Source: Sepioteuthis lessoniana (taxonomy: Eukaryota; Mollusca; Cephalopoda; Myopsida; Loliginidae). Taken from it: 64,000 bases of DNA. The notes under the pieces are model-generated. The model worked only from the letters and a program-made list of their open reading frames with translations. It was not told where the DNA came from and did not search any database. Below are positions 21,893 through 33,343 of the stretch, in pieces. The translations under genes and the position numbers were made by a program. Where the stretch lies: contig OY757904.1 in NCBI GenBank assembly GCA_963585895.1, positions 161,716,742-161,780,741 of the forward strand, written 5' to 3'. Numbering within the stretch: position 1 is the stretch's first letter; each line of letters starts with the position of its first letter.

Positions 21893-22467
21893 CCAGTCAG
21901 CTGGGGCTGTAGAATACACTGACTGCACCTCTGCAAAGGGGTAAGACCCCCCCCCCCTAACGAGTGTCCTGGATATGACACTAAACAATCTGATGGTAAG
22001 GTTCCAGCAGTGCTGGAGCTTTGGGGATTGCGGAGTACCCCTTTATTACCATCGCTCCCAGGTCCACTCTGGCTCGGAGTGGTAGCACCTGATAGGGCCC
22101 TATCTATGGGTTAAATAGAACTAACAGCATACTTATGCTAAAATGAATTGAGTAAACTGAATAGCTTGAAATAGAAACGTTTTTGACCATTAAACCGTAC
22201 TTACACTTAAACTGCGTGCTTATGCTTAACTGAATTATTTCAAATAGAACTGTTTTTCGACATTAAAACTGTATTTACACTTAACTGAATTATTACATAT
22301 AACTGCTTGAATAGTTAGAAATGGAAATGTTTTTGACAATTAAACTGTACTTATGCTAAACTGAACTGTTTTCAATAGAACAGATTATTTACATAAAAAT
22401 GGATTTGGCGTTAAATAACCTACAAAGGTTGATATGCCATAAAACCAACCAAACCAACCAACCAAAT
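21893..22467 (+). repeat. L-SINE copy lacking the tRNA head
   Basis: It begins CAGTCAGCTGGGGCTGTAG at the start of the central domain. It continues through GCGGAGTACCCCTTTATTACC and GTGGTAGCACCTGATAGGG, then about six AT-rich modules. The tail is CTACAAAGGTTGATATGCC, with (AACC)n at 22441-22467. Confidence 0.85.
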
Positions 22468-22524
22468 CAGAAGCTATTTGACCATCTTGAATCACAGCTC
22501 TTGACACAGATTACTGAGGATATT

Positions 22525-22632
<108 letters not shown>

Positions 22633-22839
22633 CAAATACTAAGGGACTTATGCAAATAGGGAGTTTGCAGTATATGGAAAACAAATTTTGGAATCGCAAG
22701 GAGCCTTTCATCTGACATTTGTCAAGCGACAACATCAGAAGTCGTTTAAAACAATGTTAATAAAATTGATTAAAAGTGTGGGGGAGGTGAAAAATGAGAA
22801 TAATAGCCAGACCAAGGTGGAGGAGAAAAAATTAAAATC

Positions 22840-23200
22840 CGCCCTGGGTTAAGCAACAATTGTCTCCCAGTAAATTTAACGGGTGCTTGGGGTTTTGCTT
22901 GCACAGAGTTGGCCTATAAAATAGAATGTAAAGGGGCTCCAGGACAACTAAATGTTCGTTTGTCTTGGCTCTATGAGAGACACCAAAGCACTGATCATTA
23001 TGATTAACGCACAACTATTTCAAGCATTCAAATACTTACAGATGGCAGAATCATGCAGTTTTGAACATGGCTCTGGTGCGGTTACGAATATCTTTAGGAA
23101 CATGCTGTTTGACTCTAACCTCAAGACGTTGGGAAGTGCACCCTCTATATGTGGCATTACAGCAACATTGAAATTTATAAATTAAATTACTTTCTTGAGA
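22840..23200 (-). pseudogene. GIY-YIG-like endonuclease end of the Penelope element
   Basis: In broken minus frames a NATYRGCTSQRLEVR-like piece (about 23160) is followed by HVPKDIRNRTRA. Then RAKTNEHLVVLEPLYI and LCKQNPKHPLNLLGDN appear (22832-23014), and CLTQGGF ends the frame. These blocks follow the RT in GIY-YIG-positive Penelope lineages. The nuclease nicks target DNA in intact relatives. Confidence 0.65.
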
Positions 23201-23299
23201 GATAGGGATCACATCCTTATGAGTAGAGTGAAATGCAGCTCGAGTTGTAAAGATGGTTCGAACCCTAGCCGCATTATATAATACATATATATTACAAAA

Positions 23300-24160
23300 T
23301 ACCGTCTATTTGGTGTCATTAAAACTAAAGGAAACTGACATAGTAGCCAATTCCATCAATTCCACGGAAACACTTTCAGGAAAAGAAGGGACAGATGTTA
23401 ATGGACTTCGATATAGAAAGTCCGCACAAATAGAAATTACTTCATCGAGAGGAACATTAGTAAATAATGAAGTAATATCAAAGGACACAATGAATTGAGA
23501 GTCAACACAAGGAAGGAGATGACGGATCATGGAAGAAAAAGTAAAATCCTGAATAAAATGCTAAAACAGGATTGAGTAATTGTATTAACCATTTTGCCAA
23601 ACGGAATGTTGAACGGAATGAGACATGGACAAAATTGGTCGCAAAGGGATATCAGATTTATGAATTTTAGGCAATCCATACATTCTGGGTCTTTGTGGAC
23701 CTACTGAACGAATTAACTCAAACTTCTCTAGAGATCATTTTTTTCTTGAACAATTCAAGAAACCGTTTCTGTAACTTAATTTCCAACTTGTGGGTGTCAT
23801 CAAAAGATAAATCACCAATTTCTTAAAATTTAGTTGTATCATCCAAAATAGTAATTTTGGTAATGTAGTCAATATGATTTAAGATCACAACACCGGCACC
23901 TTTATCAGGTCTAGTGATTAGAATATCAGAATTTCGTTTTAAGCACTTAGCAACTTCAAAATGATTCTTCTGCCATAAGAATCCACCAGAATTGACTGTA
24001 GTATTAATAAGTCCATTAGCTAGGTCAGCTAAGTGAGTCTTTAAATCAGACAAATTTTGTTGTAACACCGGGGAGAGTTTAAGTAATTGAGAAAATAAGA
24101 ACTCAAACTCAGAAAAGATTGTAACTGAATCCATGTTACGAGAGGAGGGGGGACACAAAA
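23300..24160 (-). pseudogene. Penelope-type reverse transcriptase remnant
   Basis: Minus-strand frames show SDILITRPDKGAGVVILN followed by DYITKITILDDTTKF (about 23823-23940), the amino-terminal part of Penelope RT. Closer to 23306-23530 lies QFIVSFDITSLFTNVPLDE, the FD..SLFTNVP catalytic motif with its Asp. A further upstream piece (24456-24600) has LQCKIQFLQSCMNNKVV. The palm motif with the second and third Asp is not intact, and the frame changes more than once, so the protein is dead. Confidence 0.8.
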
Positions 24161-24845
24161 ATTCAATCCTCTCGACAAAACCAATTTTTCACAATCTGAC
24201 AAATTAGAAGAAGAAAAATTAAATATGTTTGTCGAATGTTAGCACAAAACCAAACTTCCTCTTAATAAGGAAATGTAAGAAACACTTATTCTTCGTGTTA
24301 TTGCCAGTATTGGAGAAATATTTGGAGAAACAAAATATATCAAAGGAGCTCAGTGATGTCCAAGCTTTCTTCCAAAATGTCTATAAACAGATTCTAAGAA
24401 AAGACGATTTTATCTTTTATAAATGCACGTCCAACATTAATAGCATTACGTCATTTTATTTTAGAAATACGTCTTGATTATAATCAGAGACAACTTTATT
24501 GTTCATACAAGACTGAAGGAATTGAATCTTACATTGTAGGCCTATTATCCTACGTCTAAGACAAATTATTTTGTTAAGATTGCATATGGTATATGGGCTG
24601 TACTGAACCTTAAGATAGATAAATAAATTATTGGTACATACAAATTTAAAGAGGCAAATGCAAAGGGTCATATGCAAATAGGGAGATTGCAATATATGGA
24701 AAAATTCATTGAAATTGCAAAGGCCCTTTCATCTGACATTTGTTAAGCGACAACATCAGAAGTCGTTTAAGACAATGTAAATAGAATCAATTAAAAGGGG
24801 GATGGTGAAAAATGAGAATGATTGCAAGACAAAGGGGGAGGAGAA

Positions 24846-24848
<3 letters not shown>

Positions 24849-24903
<55 letters not shown>

Positions 24904-24920
24904 ATGTGTGTGTGTGTGTC
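24849..24920. repeat. Compound microsatellite (AT)n(GT)n
   Basis: AT then GT repeats at the 5' edge of the Penelope element, mirroring the tract at its other end. Confidence 0.95.
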
Positions 24921-25249
24921 ATGACATTGCGCTATATATGTTTGTGAATTACTGCTGGATAAGTTCAAAGCCTTTAATCAACAATGGTGGTTATATTAAC
25001 TTTATGTAAATATTATACTTATACATTATACAAATTGTTGTAGTGGAAATATTTACTGATATATCTTGTAAATGATTTAAATATTTATATTGTGTGATTG
25101 GTGAAGACGACATTTGTACAAGAAGGGGATGAAGTGGAAGCTACATGATATGATTAACATAAAAATAAAGGAATGATTTTAATTGTGGACGATAAACTCA
25201 GGTAAGTTTTATTTAACAACAGTATAAGTAATCGATAAGTAAAATTTAT
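24921..25249. other. Spacer, nothing recognised
   Basis: AT-rich DNA between the Penelope element and the RTE copy. Confidence 0.4.
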
Positions 25250-26062
25250 AATGGCTTCGAGCTGACTAAGAGAAGAAGCAAAAGGTACCCCGCAAAAACA
25301 ATCACGGACGCCGACTACGCTGATGACTTGGCGTTACTAGCAAATACGCCTAATCAAGCAGAGACACTACTGCATAGTCTGGAACGAGCCGCAACTGGCA
25401 TTGGCCTCCATGTCAATACAAACAAAACTGAATATATGTGTTACAACCAAACGGGAAACATTGCCACACTACACGGAGCCTCTCTGAAACTAGTAGACAA
25501 ATTAAACTACCTAGGAAGTAGCGTCTCATCAACCGAAAAAGACATCGACACACGACTGACGAAGGCATGGACAGCTATCGATAGGCTCTCGATCATATGG
25601 AAGTCGGACCTAACCGATAAAATGAAACGCAGTTTCTTCCAGGCAGCGGTTGTGTCGATACTGCTATATGGATGCACCACATGGACGCTAACTAAGCGGC
25701 TGGAGAGGAAACTAGACGGAAATTACACAAGAATGTTGAGAGCAGTATTGAACAAGTCCTGGCAACAACACCCCACGAGACACCAACTATACGGACACTT
25801 GCCCCCCATCACGAAAACTATACAAGTTAGAAGAACCAGACACGCAGGACACTGCTGGAGAAGCAAGGACGAGCTCATAAGCGATGTACACCTGTGGACC
25901 CCCACATATGGATGTGCAAAAGCAGGACGACCAGCACGAACTTACATACAGCAATTATGTGAGGACGCAGGATGTAATCCTGAAGACCTGCCGGAGGCGA
26001 TGAATGATTGGGAGAAGTGGCGAGTGAGGGTCAGGGATATCCGTGCTGGCGGCGCGACATGA
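25250..26062 (+). mobile_element. RTE-type LINE, 5'-truncated copy 1
   Basis: This copy begins inside the reverse transcriptase, just before the catalytic motif. A translation from about 25305 gives TDADYADDLALLANTP (YADD box). An open run of 244 codons to 26062 follows, containing GIGLHVNTNKTEYMC, SILLYGCTTWTLTKRLE and GHCWRSKDELISD, and ending VRDIRAGGAT. The open carboxy half and its close match to copy 2 suggest a fairly recent insertion. It ends in (ATG)n and then a long (GT)n. Confidence 0.88.
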
Positions 26063-26076
26063 TGATGATGATGATG

Positions 26077-26122
<46 letters not shown>
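26058..26122. repeat. (ATG)n LINE tail passing into (GT)n
   Basis: ATGATGATGATGATGAT is followed by about 45 bp of GT. Confidence 0.9.
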
Positions 26123-26126
<4 letters not shown>

Positions 26127-26488
26127 ATATATATTGACCTAGATAACAACTCTTTTGTCTCTCTTCTTAATTGTTCCACCCCCAAACATTTTTTTCTTTC
26201 CCTCAACTTTCCATTTCGATTGGTCACAACTCAAATTTTGAATTCCTTCAATATTAACACAAATATTATGAACGCAATTCTCTGAAAAGACGTAATTGAA
26301 ATAATGGTTCCACTTTTAAGAATTTAAAAAAATATTTTTATCGTTTTAGAATGTTTTATTCATTTTAAATATGAATATACTATAAAAAGCTTTATTCCAA
26401 TTTTGCACATACTGTGTGTGTGTGTGTGTAAGGTATATATAATATGAGTAAAATTCATTATCTAACAAAAGTATGATGTACAAGAATC

Positions 26489-26536
<48 letters not shown>

Positions 26537-26550
26537 TTATAATACATAAT
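26123..26550. other. AT-rich DNA with small microsatellites
   Basis: (GT)n at 26412-26430 and (AT)n at 26494-26529. Nothing else was recognised. Confidence 0.5.
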
Positions 26551-26617
26551 GTTTTTTTGTTTAAGGAGAGGTGGCATTTGGACTTTTACTTGGGTTGTTT
26601 GGTTTTCTTATTAACTT
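26551..26617 (+). repeat. Direct-repeat unit A1
   Basis: GAGGTGGCATTTGGACTTTT and its flanks recur at 27030-27101 with a few differences. It has no coding character. Confidence 0.85.
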
Positions 26618-27029
26618 CTATGGGGGTGGGCAAACTGTGCGACTTCTAAGCTTTTAGAAAAGATTCAAAACCTTTTTGCCGTGTATACTAATACATTCGG
26701 CCAGAATCATATATTCAATTTGGATTTACTGTAAAAACGTCTTTATATTTAAAATACATAATTCAAGCGGCATTTTACAAAGAAAAGAACAGCATACAAT
26801 TTTGTAAAAATTTCGGCATTTTAAATTAGTAGAACTTAAAGACATTGTACTGACCAGTATTGAACCTTTTAACTTCATAGGGGCTCAGGCCTGTTTCTTA
26901 TCTCTTCTGTTCTGCTCTAATGTTTAGTTACTAATGAATTTAAAATATAATTTGGGAAGCTCCACATCTTGGGGATGGGGACGCTATTTATTTCGTCATT
27001 TTTGGGGAAGGGGCTTTTTGGGGATTTTT

Positions 27030-27132
27030 TTTTTTGTTGGTTTAAGGGGAGGTGGCATTTGGACTTTTACTTGGGTTGTTTTGTTTTCTTATAAACTGCT
27101 ATTTTAAATGTAAAGACATTTTTACAGTAAAT
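27030..27132 (+). repeat. Direct-repeat unit A2 joined to an inverted copy of 26724-26755
   Basis: A2 (27030-27100) repeats 26551-26617. Without a gap it is followed by 27101-27132, the reverse complement of 26724-26755 (32 bp, two mismatches). The junction lies just 5' of the RTE copy, as expected from a template switch or repair event at the 5' end of an insertion. Confidence 0.8.
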
Positions 27133-27149
27133 AGATTAACATGCCTCAT

Positions 27150-29445
27150 TAGAAACTATCAAAAAAGGGAGGGAAAATTATGGACCTACGCATACGCGAA
27201 CCTTAGTAAAGCACAGATAGACTACGTCTTTATAAACAAGAAATGGAAAAATAGTGCGATGAATTGCGAGGCATACTCCTCTTTGAGAGGGTGTGTCCTC
27301 CGATCATCGAATAGTCACGGCCAAATTACGACTAAACCTACGAAAAAACACAACACGAACAGCGACTATTAAACACTATGACTGGGCCCTTCTTAACAAC
27401 AGAGATATTAGAGATAAATATGCATTAGAATTAAGAAACAGATTCGAGACACTACAAGAGAAGACAGATAAAGGTACCCCAAATGACGAATATGAGAATT
27501 TCGTTGAAACACACCGCGAGGCGGCATCAAAGTGTATTCCAACAAAACCTAGAACTAAATATTGAGTCCCATGGGAAATGTTAGCGGTTAGAGAAAAACG
27601 TGCACTTGTGAAAACTGCCTCCAAAAGCTATCGGAAGAACCCAACAAACACAAATGTCCGAAAACTAGAAAAGGCACTATATCAATTAGCAGGCATATAT
27701 CTAAAAGAACAGACGGAATACATACAAAATCAGATAGATAAGATTAGAGACTCGGTGAAAGATAGGGAATCTAGGATAGCCTGGCAAACAATAAACGAAG
27801 TGAGTAGAAGGAAGAGCACAACCAAAGCAAAATTGAAAGCAGCAAACCAACAAGAAAGAATAAAACTGTGGAAACAACATTTCGAAAATTTACTAGGAAA
27901 CCCACCGAAAGTAACGCATGAACCGATCACCAGAATTATCAGTAAGCAATTAGACATTAAACTAGGCCCGTTCACCAAAAAAGAACTCGACTCGGTTCTT
28001 AGAAAAATTAAAAATAGGAAAGCTGCAGGGCTTGACGAGATCCCCCCAGAAGTATGGAAGACCAGACAATTCGACGACATACTGCTCCGACACTGCAACG
28101 CAGTCTATAATTAAAATCCGATAGACAGATGGCTGAAGGAATGCATCCTCCCTTTCCCTAAAAAGGGTGACCTCGGATTAGCCAAGAACTACCGAGGTAT
28201 AACACTTACATCCATAGCAGCCAAAATATACAATGCCCTACTACGAAATCGCATAGAACCCAAAATCGACAACATCCTTAGGAAAAACCAAAATGGCTTC
28301 TGAAGAAATAGATCCACGATCTCACAAATATTGACCATTCGTAGAATCCTTGAAGGCGTACGGGCAAAAAAAAACCCTACAAGTGACATTACTTTTTGTC
28401 GACTTTACCAAGGCCTTCGATTCCATTCATAGAGGAAAGATGGAACAAATCCTACTAGCATACGGCCTACCAAAAGAAACCGTAGCAGCAAAAACGATTC
28501 TCTATAGAAACACCAAAGTGAAAGTACGTTCACCGGATGGAGACACAGAATATTTCGACATTGTTGCAGGAGTACTACAAGGGGACACGCTAGCCCCATA
28601 CCTCTCTATCATCTGTCTAGACTACGTGCTTAGAACTTCGATCGACAAAATCAGAGAAAATGGCTTCGAGCTGACAAAGAAAAGTAGCAGAAGGTGCCCA
28701 GCAAAAACAATAACTGACGCCGACTACGCCGATGACATAGCGTTACTGGGGAATACACCCAACCATGCCGAAACACTACTGCATAGCTTGGAACGAGCCG
28801 CCGCAGGTATTGGCCTCCATGTCAATGCACACAAAACTGAATATATGTGTTATAACCAAACAGGCGACATTTCCACACTAGACGGAACCTCTCTGAAACT
28901 AGTAGACAAATTCACCAACCTAGGAAGCAGCGTCTCATCAACCGAAAAAGACATCGACACACGGCTAACGAAGGCATGGACAGCTATCGATCATATGGAA
29001 ATCAGACCTGACCAATAAAATGAAACGCAGTTTCTTCCAGGCAGCAGTCGTATCGATACTGCTATATGGATGCACTACTTGGACGCTAATTAAACGGCTG
29101 AAGAAGACGCTAGACGGCAATTACATAAGAATGTTGAGAGCAATATTGAACAAATCCTGGCGGCAACACCCCACAAGGCGCCAAGTATACGGCCACCTGC
29201 CTCCCATCACGAAAACTATCCAAGCTAGACGAACCACACTCACAGGACACTGCTGGAGAAGCAAGAACGAGCTCATAAGTGATGTACTCCTATGGACCCC
29301 CGCATATGGCCAAGCAAAAGCAGGACGACCAGCTCGAACATACATACAGCTGCTATGTGAGGATAAGGGATGTAGCCCTGAAGACCTGCCAGAGGCGATG
29401 AATAATAGGGAGTGGTACGACATGATGATGATGATGATGATACAT
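27150..29445 (+). mobile_element. RTE-type LINE copy 2, from endonuclease end to 3' tail
   Basis: The longest RTE copy here. It starts in the last part of the apurinic-type endonuclease (LSKAQIDYVFINKKWKNSA at 27200-27260, then a shifted SSDHRIVTAKL). The linker follows (27293-27565, 27578-28080), then RT motifs (KNRKAAGLDEIPPE; LLFVDFTKAFDSIHRGK at 28390; TDADYADDIALLG at about 28710; SILLYGCTTWTL), and the carboxy domain to 29430 with an (ATG)n tail. Visible damage: a frameshift between DY and the linker, TGA after TKY, TAA in VYN*NPIDRW, TGA in NGF*RNRS, an A-run frameshift near 28368, and a deletion/stop after AIDHMEIRPDQ. The element encodes endonuclease plus RT for target-primed insertion. 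This copy is inactive. Confidence 0.88.
28350..29018 (+). pseudogene. Reverse transcriptase core of RTE copy 2
   Basis: A 223-codon open run covers the RT fingers and palm. FVDFTKAFD holds the first catalytic Asp and YADD the second and third, and GVLQGDTLAPYLSI is the conserved QG motif. All three Asp are intact, so divergence since activity is modest. The frame stops before the carboxy domain, which restarts at 29020-29451. Confidence 0.85.
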
Positions 29446-29536
29446 AAGTAAGATTCATAAATTATCAAAATATATATCGAACAATTAATAAAGTATATAA
29501 TTGTAGTAACATGTTGCACTTCATATTGAAATGCAG

Positions 29537-30093
29537 AATTTTTGTTTGTTTGTTTGGGTTTTATGGCATATCAACCTTTGTAGGTTATTTAATGCCAAAT
29601 CCATTTTTATATAAATAAACTGTTCTATTTCAAACAATTCAGTTTAGTGTAAGTACACAGTTTGTCAAAAACATTTTTATTCCAAGCTATTCATTTTAGT
29701 CAAACAGTTCTAAACTAAATAATTCAGTTTAGCGTATATATAGTTTCAATGTCAAAAACAATTCTATTTCAAACAATTCAGTTTAGTATAAGTACTTAGT
29801 TTGAATATCATAACAGTTCTATTTCAAGCAATTCAATTTAGCATAAGTACAGTTTAGTTCCATTTAACCCATAAATAGGACCCTATCAGGTGCTACCACA
29901 CCGGGCCAGAGTGGACCTGGGAGCGATGGCAATGAAGGGGTACACGCATTCCCCAAAGCTCCAGCGTTACTGGAACCTCATCATCAGATTGTTTAGTGTC
30001 ATATCTTGGACATCCGTCGGGGGGTGGGGGGTTATACCCCTTTGCAGAGATGCAGTCAGTGTATTCTACAGCCCCAGCTGACTGGGCAATAGA
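29537..30093 (-). repeat. L-SINE copy
   Basis: (TTTG)n (complement of CAAA repeats) at 29538-29555 is followed by the tail block TATCAACCTTTGTAGG. The AT-rich modules and the full central domain come next, to CAGCCCCAGCTGACTGGGC. It lies 90 bp past the RTE copy. Confidence 0.85.
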
Positions 30094-30320
30094 CAGAGTT
30101 AAATGTAAAAACAGTTTTATTTCAGATAATTTAATTTAGTATAAGTATGCAGTTTAAATGTCAAAACAGTTCTTTTTTAAACAATTCTGTTTAGCATAAA
30201 TACACAGTTTAAATGAAAAAACAATCCCGTCTTAACCAACACAGTTTAGTTCTATTTGACCCATAGACAGGACCCTATCAGGGGCTACCACTCCGAGCTA
30301 GAGTGGACCTGGGGGCAATT
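30094..30320 (-). repeat. Partial L-SINE, modules and start of central domain
   Basis: AT-rich modules (ATTTAATTTAGTATAAGTATG) lead into CCCTATCAGGGGCTACCAC. It sits in tandem with the previous copy and is cut at both ends. Confidence 0.75.
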
Positions 30321-30387
30321 ATGGCTTAGAGTAAGGTAGGGAGAATAAAATGAACCAAAAAATAGACATTTATGCTAAATTAGGTGG

Positions 30388-30770
30388 TCAGCCCTGTTAG
30401 TGGGGCTTAGAACACTCTGATTGTATCCCCTGTAGAGGAGGATGACCTCCCTAAAAATAAGAAGGGTCCTGGGTATGACACTAACTACATCTGATGGTGA
30501 GGCTCCAAATCTAGAGATCTGGCGAGTGTGGAGTATCTCTTCAGTGCCATTATTCCCAGGTCTACTTTGATCAGTAGTGATATTACCTGTTAGGGTTCCG
30601 TCTATGGATCAAATAGAAATGTTTAAGAATTTTTTGTATTCGATAGGACACTGTATGCCAAGAAAAACACTCTTAAAAAACAACTACACAACAATATAAT
30701 GAATGTGATTCTCCAATCTCTAAGCATAAAATAACCCCATATGGGTTGATATACCTTTAAAATAAATTAA
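30388..30770 (+). repeat. Diverged L-SINE copy
   Basis: The central domain is recognisable (GGTATGACACTAACTACATC, CTGATGGTGAGGCTCC, TATGGATCAAATAGAA). A short tail resembles ATAACCCCATATGGGTTGAT. It is more diverged than its neighbours and opposite in orientation to them. Confidence 0.6.
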
Positions 30771-31107
30771 TCACTAAATTAGACTTGACTAAAGAGGAGT
30801 CAGAAAGAATAATTTATCTACAATTTGCAACTGCTTATATTTTGTCCGGGTTGGAGTGGTTGCTGAACAAAAAATCTTTAGTTATGGAAGATTTAGTGGA
30901 CTGAGTTAGATGATGTATTGATGGTCAACAGAACCCAAATTTCACTTGATCCACGCTTGGTGTAGGCAGTATATATAGGAAGGTTTTTTTTTTAGCCAGG
31001 AAAATAGTCAAGGGAGTGGAGATTGCTGCACAAGTCGCTAACCCCTTCACCACAAGCAGAATGAGACGAGACACTAGTCAATTTTTCATATGCAGTAAAA
31101 CTGGTTT
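30771..31107. other. No gene recognised
   Basis: A moderately AT-rich spacer without clear repeat membership. Confidence 0.4.
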
Positions 31108-31243
31108 GAATTCAGTTTTCTTTCTTCTTGACTGGTCACTTAGCTGACGGGGAAAAGATGGATTCTTGCCTTTCCCAAAGCCATTACCTCAAACAGCCTT
31201 GTCAACATTTGAATTCGGATCACTAATTCCATTTCCTACAGCA
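31108..31243 (-). repeat. C-SINE, 5' truncated
   Basis: It matches 7636-7841 and 47790-48008 from the 3' GAATTC end to the TTCCATTTCCTAC block, but the A-box end is missing. It is fused directly to the (ATC)n of the RTE fragment that follows. Confidence 0.7.
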
Positions 31244-31472
31244 ATCATCATCATCATCATATCGCGCTGGTAGCACGGATATCCCTGACCCTCTCTCGCC
31301 ACTCCTTCCTATCGTTCATCGCCCTGGGTAGGTCTTCAGGACAACATCCCGTATCCTCACATAGCTGCTGAATGTATGTTCGTGCTGGTCGTCCTGCTTT
31401 TGCACGGCCATGTGTGGGGGTCCATAGGAGTACATCTCTTATGAGTTCGTCCCTGCTTCTCCAGCAGTGTCC
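31244..31472 (-). mobile_element. RTE-type LINE, 3' terminal fragment
   Basis: Reading on the minus strand, it encodes [18 protein letters not shown] through GRAKAGRPARTYIQQLCED and RVRDIRATSAI to the stop, then (ATG)n. It is severely 5' truncated (about 225 bp) but its frame is intact, hence young. Upstream it abuts Ty3-type DNA. Confidence 0.88.
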
Positions 31473-31479
31473 TGCATAA

Positions 31480-32235
31480 CAGCAGTTGCTATGAATAATC
31501 GGATATTTACAAAACTCGACATGATCCGGACATATCATCAAATACCTGTGGAAGCAGAACATATCCCTAAAGCAGCAATAGTTACACCTTTTGGCCTATT
31601 TGAATTCCCACGTGTCCCATTCAACTTGCAAAACGCTGCCTAGACATTCTAAAGGTTCATCGACCGGCTTTTGCAGGATTTTTACCGTTTGTCTGTGCAT
31701 ACATAGACGAACGGCTTAATAGCCAGCCAGAATGAGCAGGAACACATAAGCCATATTAGACAGATATTCGAACGCTTCCAACAATATGGTGTGGTGATCA
31801 ACCCACTAAAGTGTATTTTCGGGCAACCTGAGGTCACCTCTTTAGGACACCATATATCAGCAAAGGGTATGTCCCCATCAGTGGACAAAATTAAAAGTAT
31901 TCAGGATTTCCCAGTCCGTAATAGCATGAGACAACTGCGTGCATTCCTAGTGTTAGTCAATTTTTATAGACGGTTCCTTCCCAATTGTGCACATGTACTT
32001 TTACCATTAACAAACATGTTAACCAATGTAAAACAAAAAAAAAAAAAACAGTAGTGTAACATTGTCGGAGCATACGATAACAACGTTCAAGAAAGTGAAG
32101 GAAATGCTGTCAGATATAACCAAGTTGTTCTACATCCAATCTAACCGTGAATTGTGCCTGGCAGTAGATAGTTCAGCAATTGGAATCGGAATGATCCTGA
32201 AACAGAAATACGAGTCCGAATGGAAACCAATTTCT
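31480..32235 (+). mobile_element. Fossil Ty3/gypsy pol fragment (RT to RNase H)
   Basis: The + strand encodes an LTR-retrotransposon reverse transcriptase of the Ty3/gypsy type, recognisable by [13 protein letters not shown] near the start, [11 protein letters not shown], and then GHHISAKGMSPSVDKI and FLVLVNFYRRFLPN. The start of RNase H (LCLAVDSSAIGIGMIL) follows. It is a broken, partial copy with a handful of frame breaks and ends near 32235. It is an old insertion. Confidence 0.85.
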
Positions 32236-32238
32236 TTT

Positions 32239-33343
32239 TTACTTTTTCCCCAGCTCGTTATAGAAGCGTGGTGGGATGCAGGATTTTGCTTCGTCTCCAA
32301 GCTTCTTGTGTTTCCAACTTATAGGCTCACGTCCTTTGGACTGCGATCTAGACTTGCGATGACTTCGGTTTGGTTTTCGGTTTTCGGACAATTTCCCCAC
32401 GTCATCCATTAATTGGTCCACTCGAGCTAGTAACCGTCTCTGTTCGTTTCTTAACTCCTTAATTAGACTAACGATAGGGTCGTTTACATTAGATATCGTG
32501 GTCATCTGTGTGGCTAGTAGTTTGGCCATGTGGTCTGCCACCGCTTCCACTGATTCTATGGGGATAGATTCCTCTTAGGACGCCAGTGCCAGTTTGTATT
32601 TTTCTGGTAGCCGTTGTAAAAAAATATGGCGAACGATCGTCTTATCGACAGTATCCTTAGCCAGCCGTTGTAGTCTTTTCATAAATTGAGATGGGGTACT
32701 GTCTCCTAGTTCTTGTTCTAACAACTGGGTAATCCGAGTGTGTTTCGACACAATCAACTGTGCTATTATCCGCCCTCGGAGTGTCTCGTATGGGTTTTCT
32801 AACGTTTGCTTTACCAGAATATCCCTAATTTCAGTTATTATATCCGTTGGCAATACGGACGAAACGCAGCTCAGTTTATCCAATTGGTTCATCACACCTC
32901 TGCGCAAAAAATAAATGTCCATTTGGGAAAAGAATACCAGCAGATCTTCCCGGTGAAATGGAGGGATAGGCAAAACAAAACTCGGTTCTTCCATTCTTGT
33001 GTGGCTAGCTATTGTAGTAGCATAGTATCTAGTTCGTTTTTAAATTCCACACGTGGGTGGAACCTATTTTCGCGACTGCGTGGATAGACCAATTGCGTGG
33101 CTAAGCACGAATTACGGACTGAATACGGAGTAAGGTAGCTATGTTGAATTCTTACGAATGCAGACATGTTATTTAAAAATGCTTTTTTTAAAATGGCATT
33201 TTATTTAGATTTTGTCAAACTCTCAATACTAACGAGGAACATTTTTTTTAAGTTCAGGCGTGTCTACTTATCTCTTAAAATAAAAATGTAAAAATTATAA
33301 ACGTAAAATAAAATAAAGAAATATAATATTTGGGGTCACCAAT
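32239..33343 (-). mobile_element. Fossil Ty3/gypsy gag and leader
   Basis: On the opposite strand to the neighbouring pol fragment lies a gag-like region (about 32994 down to 32239). It includes MEEPSFVLPIPPFHREDLLV, ELGDSTPSQFMKRLQRLAKD and IFLQRLPEKYKLALAS, typical of gag proteins of gypsy elements of the Mag/K02A2.6 type. A leader of about 350 bp separates it from a possible primer-binding site TTGGTGACCCC (complement of 33332-33342). The copy is partial and broken, with few breaks in gag. Confidence 0.75.

Larger units (their letters stand above)
22635..24848 (-). mobile_element. Penelope-like retroelement with two flanking repeats
   Basis: A 2.2-kb element on the minus strand. Repeats of about 200 bp at both ends share ATGCAAATAGGGAG, CCTTTCATCTGACATTTGT and AAGCGACAACATCAGAAGTC (22635-22835 and 24653-24848), like the pseudo-LTRs known in Penelope-like elements. 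Between them lie a reverse transcriptase (24160 to about 23300) and a GIY-YIG-type carboxy region (about 23200-22860). Reading frames are broken several times. Family members prime in a way distinct from LINEs and carry no capsid gene. Confidence 0.85.

Noticed and set aside
23253-23498. 81-codon plus-strand frame
   Set aside because: Antisense shadow of the Penelope RT motif on the minus strand.
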